Assembly: GCA_035534455.1 (NCBI GenBank)
Contig: DATLRV010000006.1
Span: 14,500 to 78,499 of the forward strand
Length of the DNA: 64,000 bases
Direction: 5' to 3'
From: JAJYVT01 sp035534455
GTDB taxonomy: Bacteria > Actinomycetota > Acidimicrobiia > Acidimicrobiales > RAAP-2
A program made the position numbers and the translations under genes. The notes under the pieces were generated by a model. That model saw only the letters and a list, made by a program, of their open reading frames with translations. It did not search any database and was not told the DNA's origin. Shown piece by piece: positions 52,538 through 60,362 of the stretch. How positions within the stretch are numbered: position 1 is the first letter of the stretch; the number at the start of each line of letters is the position of its first letter.

Positions 52538-52556
52538 TGAAACGGAATTGAAACGG
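52538..52556. promoter_or_regulatory. Two direct TGAAACGG repeats, 11 bp apart, upstream of whiB
   Basis: TGAAACGG occurs at 52538-52545 and 52549-52556, so the copies lie on the same DNA face. On the minus strand they read CCGTTTCA and lie 39-57 bases before the whiB ATG, near a weak TTTCAA-N17-TAGTCT promoter-like pair. They may be activator half-sites. Confidence 0.5.
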
Positions 52557-52645
52557 TTACAGAAAGGACGGTTCTGTGACAACGGTTGCGGTCCTCGACA
52601 CCTGCCCTTTCGCGCTGGCCGAGAGGTCGCGGGTACGCTGGCCGG

Positions 52646-52927
52646 ATGGAAGAACCGACCGCCGAGCAAGCTCCCGAGCCGGTAGGGCACGTCCGGATCG
52701 TCTACCTCGGGCCGGTCGCGCCCCACTGGGATGTGCAGTCCGACTACGGGGACCCAGAGGTGATCGACGCCTTCCGTGAGCGGGCGCTCGCCCGCCTCGT
52801 GCTGCTTCCGCCCCACGACCCCCAGTTCCGTCGCAACCGGGAGCGGGTCGTGCGCGACGCCGAGCGCGAGAACCTCGCGCTCGAATGGGACCTGGGCTTC
52901 CCCGAAGAGGGGGAAGCCGCCGAGTAG
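52646..52927 (+). CDS. Small acidic protein of unknown function
   Basis: The 93-residue product is not recognised. It has a distinctive core (VGHVRIVYLGPVAPHWDVQS) and a charged helical second half (RFRRNRERVVRDAERENLALE type). ATG 52646 is preceded at eight bases by TACGCT, a possible leaderless -10. Codon use and third-position GC match the neighbours, supporting a real gene. Confidence 0.65.
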   Translation: MEEPTAEQAPEPVGHVRIVYLGPVAPHWDVQSDYGDPEVIDAFRERALARLVLLPPHDPQFRRNRERVVRDAERENLALEWDLGFPEEGEAAE

Positions 52928-52945
52928 GGACCCCGGGGCGGGCAT

Positions 52946-54121
52946 TCAGGCCTCGGGCGCGTCGGGCAGCTCGGGCAAGGAGATGCGCTCCAGCCAGAGC
53001 CCCGGCGCGTCGAGCTCGGCCGGCGTCGGCAGGTGCCGGGGTTCGTCCCACAGCCTCTGGAGCGCCTCGTCCCCTGCGCGCTCGACGACGCCCCGGACGA
53101 ACGCCGCGCCGCGGTCGACCTGCTCCCTGGTGAGGTCCAGGCCGAAGAGCGCTCCGGCCGCCTGCTCCGACGCGGATTCCTCGATGCGGTAGCGGTACCA
53201 GGCCTCTCCGAGCGGAGCGGCGGCGCCGACGAGCGTCACCGCGAGCGACCGGGTCACGTGGTCGACGTACGCCGCCACCGCGGTGGTCACCGCTACGAGG
53301 TCTGCAGAGGTGCGCCGCTGGCCCGGGGTGAGCAGGTCGGCGAGCAGCGCCTCGGGATCCGAGAGGATGCGTTGCAGCGCCTCGGGATCGCCGGACTCAC
53401 CCCCGAGCCGCTCGGCGAGTCCCTGGTGCGTGGCGACCATGTCGAGCGTGAGGGCATCCACGAGCTCGCGGATCCGCGCGGCGACGTGCGGCCGGCTGAG
53501 CACCGCATGCGCCGTCAGCTCCCGGATGCAGACCCAGAGGCGGGCTTCGTCCTCGGGAAGGCTCCACTCCTGCGCGAAGCGGTGCACGTTCTCGGGGACC
53601 ACGAGGACCTCCGCAGAGGCGGGCCAGGGCAGCGGGAGCGCGTACTGCCCGAGCGTCCGCTGCGCGAGGTGACCCGCGGCGGAGCCGAACTGCATGCCCA
53701 CGAGGACGGGGCCGAGGGTGCTCGCGAACCGCGCGAACAGCGCCTCGACGTCACCCCCGCCCTCAGAGGGGACGGGGGGTGCCGGGGCCGTCCGTTGTGC
53801 CTCGACCATCCGGTCGAGCGTCGTCGACCATGCGTCCAGGACGCGCAACGCCCATGCGCCGCGCCCGACGGGCACGAGCGCGGGCGACGGGTCGAAAGGC
53901 GTGCCCGTGGCGTCGGCGACGTGGAGCTCGGCGACGCGGCCGAGCTCTTCGAAGCGGATCCTGACGACGGGGTCGGGGTTGGTCTCGGCCTCGCCATCCG
54001 TGGCGACGCCGTGCGCCAGGGAACGGGCGGCGTCGAGCCACGCACGCTGGCTGCCGGGCGCGCCGCCGATGACCTTGAGAAGGTCCTGCAGGAGACCCTG
54101 GAACGGGTCGTTCGTCGACAC
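52946..54121 (-). CDS. DUF2342 (zincin-like) family protein
   Basis: This actinobacterial family is often described as a zinc-dependent metalloprotease-like hydrolase. The 391-residue product shows the family outline: VEALFARFASTLGPVLVGMQFGSAAGHLAQ, VVPENVHRFAQEWSLPEDEARLWV, then a helix where HExxH would be expected. Here that site reads RELTAH (residues 200-205), so the metal site looks altered. The GTG start is 11 bases from the HtrA-like gene upstream on the same strand. Function unknown. Confidence 0.72.
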   Translation of the reverse strand: MSTNDPFQGLLQDLLKVIGGAPGSQRAWLDAARSLAHGVATDGEAETNPDPVVRIRFEELGRVAELHVADATGTPFDPSPALVPVGRGAWALRVLDAWSTTLDRMVEAQRTAPAPPVPSEGGGDVEALFARFASTLGPVLVGMQFGSAAGHLAQRTLGQYALPLPWPASAEVLVVPENVHRFAQEWSLPEDEARLWVCIRELTAHAVLSRPHVAARIRELVDALTLDMVATHQGLAERLGGESGDPEALQRILSDPEALLADLLTPGQRRTSADLVAVTTAVAAYVDHVTRSLAVTLVGAAAPLGEAWYRYRIEESASEQAAGALFGLDLTREQVDRGAAFVRGVVERAGDEALQRLWDEPRHLPTPAELDAPGLWLERISLPELPDAPEA

Positions 54122-54131
54122 GTTGTCGATG

Positions 54132-55274
54132 CTACGGCGACGGGGCGAGCTCCACGACGGCGTGGACGACGCGGGTACCCCGCTTGGCCTGGACCGCCAC
54201 CTTGGTGCCGGGCGCCATCACGTAGAGCATGGAACGGAGATCGGCGGCCGAGTGGACCTGCCACCCGTCGACCCGGAGTATCACGTCGCCGGCGTGCAGC
54301 GTGTGCGCGGCCGCGCCCTTCGGGTCCACCCACACGACCTCCGCCCCGCTTCCGGTGTCGAGTGTGGCGTCGGTGACCCCGAGCCACCCGTGGCGGACCT
54401 TGCCCAGCATCTGCAGGTCGTTGCTGACGCCGACGACGAGGGACATCGGGAGGAACGAGCGATCTGCGCCGTGCGCAGCGTCGAGGATGCCCACCACGAG
54501 CCCGCGCTGGTCGACCAGCGGCTCGCCCTGAATGACCGGCACGGACGCCCCGCGGACGGTGATCTGGGCCATGGAGGTGGTTGGTCCTCCGGGCGACGGC
54601 TCGCCGACCGAGACGATCGTCCCCGACGACCAGACGGCTTTCGGCGCCTCGCCGCCCGCGCTCGGCCGCATGCCCACGGCCAGGGCGGGGGTCCCGCTCC
54701 CCAGGGTGCCGCTCTCGTCCATCGGCGCGGGCGGGAGCGACCCGCTGATACGAAGGAGGACGACGCCCGAGCTGTGGTCGACGGCGACGGCCTCGCCGGT
54801 GAGCAGCCGGCCTGTGGCGGCGATCACACGGACCTTACGCTCGCTGCCGAGGGCCGCTTCGGTCGTCGCGACGAGCTGGTCGGCGACGACGACGCCGCAT
54901 CCCGTCGCACCCGGTCCGGCGGTGGGCTCGATCGTCACCACCGCCTGCTCCGCGTCCCGCGCGAGGTCGGGTGCGAGGGTGCAGCAGGGAGTGACGGCGG
55001 CGGTCCCGATCGGCATCGTGTCGAGCGTGACCGCCGTCGGCGGCGACGAGCCGGTGCTGGCGAGCAGGAGCGCACCCGCGGCGATCGCGAGCATGGCGAC
55101 GCCGCCGACGGCGAGGGCGGCGCTCCGGCGCCACCCGGGCGCGCCGATGACCGCGGCGACTCCCGCCAGGTGGACCTCGGACGGGTGCCGCCAGGTGCGG
55201 GACTCGGGCGGGACCCACCCGCCACCGGCGCCCTCGGGATCCTCGGGATCGTCCTCGGAAGGCCCCCAGTGCAC
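54132..55274 (-). CDS. Membrane-anchored HtrA-like protein lacking the catalytic triad
   Basis: A cytoplasmic tail of 50 residues, one membrane helix (about 52-72), a trypsin-like domain (about 100-285) and a PDZ domain (about 295-375) give the HtrA layout. At the triad sites the residues are Glu139 (VATTEAAL instead of TNxHV), Gly170 (DHSSGVVLL) and Gln249 (VIQGEPL instead of GNSGGPL). All three are lost while the fold text around them is kept, so it is probably a non-proteolytic binding or regulatory protein at the outer face of the membrane. Length is 380 residues. Confidence 0.8.
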   Translation of the reverse strand: MHWGPSEDDPEDPEGAGGGWVPPESRTWRHPSEVHLAGVAAVIGAPGWRRSAALAVGGVAMLAIAAGALLLASTGSSPPTAVTLDTMPIGTAAVTPCCTLAPDLARDAEQAVVTIEPTAGPGATGCGVVVADQLVATTEAALGSERKVRVIAATGRLLTGEAVAVDHSSGVVLLRISGSLPPAPMDESGTLGSGTPALAVGMRPSAGGEAPKAVWSSGTIVSVGEPSPGGPTTSMAQITVRGASVPVIQGEPLVDQRGLVVGILDAAHGADRSFLPMSLVVGVSNDLQMLGKVRHGWLGVTDATLDTGSGAEVVWVDPKGAAAHTLHAGDVILRVDGWQVHSAADLRSMLYVMAPGTKVAVQAKRGTRVVHAVVELAPSP

Positions 55275-55304
55275 GGCGCGAGGTTACCGAGAGCCCCCTT
55301 TGGA

Positions 55305-55332
55305 TTGGCATCGCCCCCTCCCTGCGTACCAT
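55305..55332 (+). promoter_or_regulatory. mreB promoter
   Basis: TTGGCA (five of six) and TACCAT (four of six) are 16 bases apart. The -10 ends eight bases before the mreB ATG, so the transcript would be leaderless or nearly so. It lies in the 66-bp gap shared with the divergent HtrA-like gene. Confidence 0.6.
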
Positions 55333-55340
55333 GACGGCCG

Positions 55341-56345
55341 ATGTCTCGTGACCTCGCGATCGACCTCGGCACGGCCAACACCCTCGTCTATGTGAAGGGG
55401 AAGGGCATCGTGCTGAACGAGCCCACCGTCATCGCCATGGACACGCGTTCCAAGGGCGTGCTCGCGATCGGGGACGAGGCGTGGCAGATGATCGGACGGA
55501 CGCCCGGCTACATCGTGGCGGTGCGACCGATGCGCCAGGGGGCGATCACCGACTTCGAGGTCACCGAGCGCATGCTGCACGTGCTCCTGCGGCGTGTCGG
55601 TGTGAGCAGGATCAGCCGTCCAAAGGTGCTCGTGTGCGTGCCGTCCGCGATCACCGCGGTCGAGCGGCGCGCGGTGATCGAGGCGACGCGCAGCGCCGGA
55701 GCGTCGGCGTGCTTCCTCATCGAGCAGCCGCTCGCCGCGGCGATCGGTGCGGGGCTCGCCATCCACGAACCGGTCGGGTCCATGATCGTCGACGTCGGCG
55801 GAGGCACGTCGGAGACGGCGGTCATCTCGCTCGGCGGCATCGTCGCGATGCGGGCCATCCGCTGCGGCGGCTTCGACCTCGACGCGGCGATCCAGTCGTT
55901 CGTGCGGACCAACTTCGGCGTGGCGATCGGCGAGCGCACCGCCGAAGCGGTGAAGCTCGCGATCGGCTCGGCCGCCCCCTACGAGGACGAGCCGGACGCG
56001 GACGTGCGGGGCCGCGAGGTGTCGACCGGCATGCCGCGCACCGTCGCGCTCAGTTCCGCCGAGGTGCGGTCCGCGGTAACCGAGCAGGTGGCGCAGATCC
56101 TCGATGCGGCGACGAACTGCCTGGGAGAGGCGCCGCCCGAGCTCGCCCAGGACATCATCTTCGAGGGGATCCACCTGACCGGCGGCGGCGCGTTGCTGCG
56201 CGGGCTCTCCCAACGGCTTGCGGACACCACGGGTGTCCCGGTGCACCTGGTGGACGCGCCGCTCGAGAGCGTGGTGCTCGGCGCCGGTCGCTGCATCGAG
56301 TCGTTCGACCGCCTGCAGCCGCTCTTCTCCGCGGCGGAGCGCTGA
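55341..56345 (+). CDS. mreB: Rod-shape actin homologue MreB
   Basis: MreB polymerises under the membrane to guide wall synthesis. The 334-residue product has the phosphate-1 motif DLGTANTLVYVKGKGIVLNEP, VCVPSAITAVERRAV, phosphate-2 VDVGGGTSETAVISLGG and the adenosine motif LTGGGALLRGL. mreC, mreD and penicillin-binding genes do not follow, unlike the usual cluster. No ribosome binding site precedes the ATG. Confidence 0.95.
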   Translation: MSRDLAIDLGTANTLVYVKGKGIVLNEPTVIAMDTRSKGVLAIGDEAWQMIGRTPGYIVAVRPMRQGAITDFEVTERMLHVLLRRVGVSRISRPKVLVCVPSAITAVERRAVIEATRSAGASACFLIEQPLAAAIGAGLAIHEPVGSMIVDVGGGTSETAVISLGGIVAMRAIRCGGFDLDAAIQSFVRTNFGVAIGERTAEAVKLAIGSAAPYEDEPDADVRGREVSTGMPRTVALSSAEVRSAVTEQVAQILDAATNCLGEAPPELAQDIIFEGIHLTGGGALLRGLSQRLADTTGVPVHLVDAPLESVVLGAGRCIESFDRLQPLFSAAER

Positions 56346-56375
56346 CCCCGCCGACCGAGACCGCCCACAACGCCC

Positions 56376-57035
56376 CTAGCGGGGCGCATCTTCGCCGGGG
56401 GGCTCGTCGCCGGGGGGCTCGTCGCCCTCGAGCAGGATCTCGGCGACCTCCCGCACCTGCCAGTCACGGTCACCCGCGCTGGCGCGGAGCGCGGCCTCCA
56501 CCTCCTCGCCGTCGAACGCCGCCAGCGCGACCACGGCGCGTCGGCGCACCGTCGGACGGTCTCCGAGCGCGTCGAGGACGGCCTGCAGGCCCCGGGGATC
56601 GCCCACACTGCCGATCGCGGCGACCGCGGCCTCGCGGGCTCTCGCGTCCGGATGCGAGCGGGCGGTGCGGACCAGCGCGTCGACCGGGCCGGTCGCCGCC
56701 TCGCCGAGCGCCCAGCACGCGGCCTCGACGACCAGCGCGTCGGCGTCGTCGAGTGCACCGGTCAGCGAGCCGAGCAAGGGACCTGTGGGGCGGAGCGTCG
56801 CCGCGAGGTCGCACGCACGGCGGCGGACCCCGGCGTCGGGATCGTCACGGAGGACGTCCACGAGCGTGCCCGGTTCGAGGGCGCCGGCCCGTGCGAGCGC
56901 GCCGAGCGCCACCTCCCGCAGACGCGGGTCGGCCGACCGGAGCGCACGCCGAGCGGTCTCGGCATCCCCGCGGTGGCCGGCGACCACCACGTCGACCAGG
57001 CGCAGCGCGCCCTGCGTGGCAGGATCGTCCCCCAC
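56376..57035 (-). CDS. HEAT-repeat protein
   Basis: The 219-residue product is built of about five to six helical pairs of some 31 residues, with typical units such as DPRLREVALGALARAG, DPDAGVRRRACDLAATL and HPDARAREAAVAAIGSVGD. Such repeats bind proteins; no enzyme domain is present. A run of EPPGDEPPGE ends the protein. GTG 57035 lies nine bases from the start of the divergent PDZ-Lon gene; internal GTG codons about 12 residues later are alternatives. Confidence 0.78.
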   Translation of the reverse strand: MGDDPATQGALRLVDVVVAGHRGDAETARRALRSADPRLREVALGALARAGALEPGTLVDVLRDDPDAGVRRRACDLAATLRPTGPLLGSLTGALDDADALVVEAACWALGEAATGPVDALVRTARSHPDARAREAAVAAIGSVGDPRGLQAVLDALGDRPTVRRRAVVALAAFDGEEVEAALRASAGDRDWQVREVAEILLEGDEPPGDEPPGEDAPR

Positions 57036-57044
57036 CGACCGAGT

Positions 57045-58268
57045 ATGTCCGACCCCGACACGCACCGCACGACGCCGTCCGACGCGCCCCAGCCGTCCGC
57101 CCCCGCCGCCGACGCGCCGCGGGCCGGTTCCGGGGGCCCACGGGCGCACTGGTGGCACGCGCCGCGCTGGGTCAACGTGGCGATCCTCGTCGTCGCCTCC
57201 CTCGTCGTGGCCGGGGTCGTCGCCGACCACATCGATCTCGGCTACTACGTGCTGACCCCCGGTGTCGCCCAGCCCGTGGCCCCGCTCGTGAAGGTGCCGG
57301 CGGCCCGTGCCCACCGGCTCCATGGCGGCGTCTACCTGACCGACGTCTACATCACACAGGTGACCGCGCTGACCTACCTCTACGACAAGGTTCGGAGTGA
57401 CGCCCAGCTGCTGCCGGCGGTGCAGGTGCTCGGTCCGACCACTCCGCCCTCGCAGCTTCTCGACCAGGGCTACATCGAGATGGCGCAGTCGCAGTCCGCG
57501 GCCAAGGCCGCCGCCCTCACGCGCCTCGGCTACAAGGTCGGCGCCCACGAGACCGGCGTCGTGGTCTTCTCGGTCGTCGCGCACTCGCCCGCGTCGGGCG
57601 AGCTTGCCGTCGGCCAGGTGATCACCGCCGTGGACGGCCACGAGACGCGCAACGGCTGCACCTTCGCCCAGGCGCTGGCGTCGAAGCGCCCCGGCGCCGC
57701 CGTGCACCTCACGGTCGAGCGCTCGCACGTGACCTCCAAGGCGCAATTCGCGCCCGGTCCCACGGTGCACGAGGCCGTCCGCCTCGGTCGCTGGCCGTCG
57801 TCGGTGACACACCCCGTCTCGACACCCGCCTGCCCGGGGACCGGCTGGCACGGGCAGGGCTTCCTCGGGGTCGAAGCCCAGACGCAGCAGGTCTTCCGTT
57901 TCCCCTTCGGCGTGGGGGTGCGCACCACATCAATCGGCGGCCCGTCGGCGGGGCTGGCGATGACCCTCGGGATCATCGACACGCTCTGGGACGGCAACCT
58001 CACCGGCGGGAGGACGATCGCGGCCACCGGGACCATCGCGCCGACAGGGGCGGTCGGGGAGGTCGGCGGGGTGCCCGAAAAGACGGTGGCCGTGCAACGG
58101 GCGGGTGCGACCGTGTTCTTCGTCCCCGCCGGCCAGGTGGCCACAGCGCGGTCGACGGCCAGCCCGTCCCTCGAGGTCTACGGCGTCCGATCCCTCGCCG
58201 GCGTGTTACGCGACCTGCGTCACCTCGGTGGCTCGGTACCGCCGACCCACCCGCGCCACGGGTCGTAG
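57045..58268 (+). CDS. Membrane-anchored PDZ-Lon protease (YlbL-type)
   Basis: The 407-residue product has a Pro/Ala-rich cytoplasmic tail, one membrane helix (about 43-61), a PDZ segment (about 165-235) and a Lon-type proteolytic domain. The catalytic Ser301 is in GGPSAGLAM and Lys346 in GGVPEKTVAV, so it should be active, outside the cytoplasm. The pair with the downstream UPF0182 gene is conserved in actinobacteria, here interrupted by the DivIVA-like gene. Several ACA Thr codons occur. Confidence 0.9.
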   Translation: MSDPDTHRTTPSDAPQPSAPAADAPRAGSGGPRAHWWHAPRWVNVAILVVASLVVAGVVADHIDLGYYVLTPGVAQPVAPLVKVPAARAHRLHGGVYLTDVYITQVTALTYLYDKVRSDAQLLPAVQVLGPTTPPSQLLDQGYIEMAQSQSAAKAAALTRLGYKVGAHETGVVVFSVVAHSPASGELAVGQVITAVDGHETRNGCTFAQALASKRPGAAVHLTVERSHVTSKAQFAPGPTVHEAVRLGRWPSSVTHPVSTPACPGTGWHGQGFLGVEAQTQQVFRFPFGVGVRTTSIGGPSAGLAMTLGIIDTLWDGNLTGGRTIAATGTIAPTGAVGEVGGVPEKTVAVQRAGATVFFVPAGQVATARSTASPSLEVYGVRSLAGVLRDLRHLGGSVPPTHPRHGS

Positions 58269-58271
58269 TCT
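58266..58271 (+). promoter_or_regulatory. Possible -10 box overlapping the PDZ-Lon stop
   Basis: TAGTCT starts with the TAG stop of the upstream gene and ends seven bases before the GTG at 58279, as in the other leaderless candidates here. Confidence 0.35.
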
Positions 58272-58278
58272 TTGCGCC

Positions 58279-60336
58279 GTGTCTGACGAGCGTCCGAGTG
58301 GCTCGACTCCCCGTGTCGACGCGGGGGACGTCGCACGCCGCGCCTTCGGCACGGTCCGCCGCGGCTTCGACCCTCAAGAAGTGCGCGCCTACCTCGAGCT
58401 GGTGGCCGGTGCGCTCGAGCACGCCGTCCGACGGGAGCAGGAACTGCTCGCCCAGGTTCAGGAGGCCGAAGAACGCGCCCGGCACCCGGTCATCGACGAG
58501 AGCGTCCTCACCTCGTCCCTGGGCCAGCGCAGCGCTGCGGTGCTCCGCGGCGCCCACGAGGAGGCCGCTCGGATCCTCTCCCAGGCCGAGGAAGCTGCGG
58601 CGGGGATGGTGCGGGACGCCCAGCACCAGGCCACCGAGGTGCAGGTGAACGCCGAGTCCTCGGCAGCGGAGCGCATCGCCGAAGCGGAGCTCGAGGCCAA
58701 CTCCCTCCGCCAGCAGGCGCACGAGGACGCCTCGGCGGTCGTCGAGACCGCGCGCGCCGAGGGCGACGCGCTGGTCGAGCGCGCCCGCGAGCACGGGCGG
58801 TCGATGCTCGACCAGGCACAAGAGGCCCGCAGGCGTGTGCTCGCCGACATGGCCCACCGCCGTCGGCTCGTCACCGAGCAGATCGAGCTCTTCCGTGCCG
58901 CACGAGACGAGATCGCGGGCTCGGTCATCGGTGTCCGGCGCTCTCTCGACCGGATCGTCGAAGACCTCTCGCACGCGGAGGACGCCGCACGCGCCGCGGC
59001 CTCGGGCCCGGCGCGCTCCCCGACGATCGACGTGCCCGAGTCCGTCCTCGTCGAAGAAGGGGAACGGGCGATCGCCGCGCTCGGCGAGATCGGAGGTGGC
59101 GAGGACCTCCTTGCGCCGCCCTCGTCGCCGGAGGGGGCGAGCGGCGCGGAGGTGCCGGCGGGTCCCGACGAGGAGCGGGGTTCCCACGCTGAGCTCGGGG
59201 AGCACCGGGCGATGCTGCGCTTCGACGACATCGCCACCGTCGTCGACCGGCCGGAGGGCGCCGTTGGCCGGCCCATCGACGCGGGCGCGGAGCAACCTGT
59301 GGCCGCAACGGCCCCCGGCAACGCCACCGTCCACGACTGGCAGGAGGACCCCGGCGTGTTCGTGGAGTCGCACGCGGACCAGCCGGTGCCGGTTGGCCCG
59401 GACGCCGCCGACCCGGCGGTGGGGGGATCCGACGTCGACGGGCTGTTCGCACGCCTCCGAGCCCGGCACGCCGCCGACCCGGCCGGTGCCGAGCCGGACG
59501 AGGTCGACGCCGTGCCCGAGGACCGCCCGTCCTCCACCGATGGTGACCCTGGAGGGGGCGAGCCTCCCGCCGCAGCCGAGGACGACGCCGAGGCTGCCGG
59601 GAGCGAGACCGGCGACGTCGGCGGCGGCACCGCCGAGACCGGTGACGAGGGCGCCGACGAGGAGGGCGCCGGATCGTCGCCGGACGCGGAGCTGTTCGCG
59701 CGGCGGGCGGAGATGCTCGACCCGATCACGACGACGTTGGCGCGCCGTCTCAAGCGTGCGCTGCAGGACGACCAGAACCGTCTCTTGGACCGTCTCCGGC
59801 AAGGGACCGGCGAGTGGCACGACGATCTCCTCGTCGACGAAGCCTCGCAACGTGACCTCTATGCGAAGGCGTCGGCGGCACCGGTACGCGACGCGGTGGC
59901 GGCCGGCGCCACCTTCGCGCGCGAGATCGTCGGGGGGCGCCGGCCAAAGGCGGCGGGGCCGGACGAGCACGTGGTCAGCACGGTGAGCGATGAGCTCGCC
60001 TCGACCGTCGTCACGTTGCTCCGGCGTCGCTTGGAGACCGGCGAGGTGCCCGACGCGGCCGAACGCATCGGTGCCGCCTATCGGGAGTGGCGGGGCGAGC
60101 GGATCGAACGGATCGCTGAAGACAGCGCGATCGAGGCGTTTTCGAGAGGGGTGCTCGCCGGCGCAGGGCGGCGCAGCATCCGTTGGAGCCGGAGCGAGGT
60201 CGGACCGGGCTGCGCGGACTGTGAGGACAACGGGCTGGCGGGAGGCGTCACCCCCGGGGAGGAGTTCCCCACCGGCCACCGCCATCCGCCCGCTCACGCC
60301 GGCTGCCGCTGTCTCGTCGTCCCGACCCCAAGTTGA
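58279..60336 (+). CDS. DivIVA-like coiled-coil protein with a MuF/gp7-like C-terminal Cys-His motif
   Basis: Residues about 18-60 match the DivIVA/Wag31 N-terminal membrane-targeting region (ARRAFGTVRRGFDPQEVRAYL). A long Ala/Glu/Arg coiled coil runs to about 235. Residues 250-470 are an acidic Asp/Glu/Gly-rich linker. A helical C-terminal domain (about 470-640) ends in CADCEDNG (C645, C648) and GHRHPPAHAGCRC (H667, H669, H673, C676, C678). That end closely resembles the C-terminus of phage Mu gpF/SPP1 gp7 head-morphogenesis proteins. No other phage gene is nearby. The role is unknown. Length is 685 residues; GTG start at leaderless distance from TAGTCT. Confidence 0.75.
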   Translation: MSDERPSGSTPRVDAGDVARRAFGTVRRGFDPQEVRAYLELVAGALEHAVRREQELLAQVQEAEERARHPVIDESVLTSSLGQRSAAVLRGAHEEAARILSQAEEAAAGMVRDAQHQATEVQVNAESSAAERIAEAELEANSLRQQAHEDASAVVETARAEGDALVERAREHGRSMLDQAQEARRRVLADMAHRRRLVTEQIELFRAARDEIAGSVIGVRRSLDRIVEDLSHAEDAARAAASGPARSPTIDVPESVLVEEGERAIAALGEIGGGEDLLAPPSSPEGASGAEVPAGPDEERGSHAELGEHRAMLRFDDIATVVDRPEGAVGRPIDAGAEQPVAATAPGNATVHDWQEDPGVFVESHADQPVPVGPDAADPAVGGSDVDGLFARLRARHAADPAGAEPDEVDAVPEDRPSSTDGDPGGGEPPAAAEDDAEAAGSETGDVGGGTAETGDEGADEEGAGSSPDAELFARRAEMLDPITTTLARRLKRALQDDQNRLLDRLRQGTGEWHDDLLVDEASQRDLYAKASAAPVRDAVAAGATFAREIVGGRRPKAAGPDEHVVSTVSDELASTVVTLLRRRLETGEVPDAAERIGAAYREWRGERIERIAEDSAIEAFSRGVLAGAGRRSIRWSRSEVGPGCADCEDNGLAGGVTPGEEFPTGHRHPPAHAGCRCLVVPTPS

Positions 60337-60362
60337 GCATCTCCGCGTCTTAGGCTTCTCAG

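Noticed and set aside
58279..60336. Prophage remnant because of the MuF-like motif
   Set aside because: Flanking genes are conserved envelope genes, there are no other phage genes or attachment repeats, and codon use matches the neighbours.
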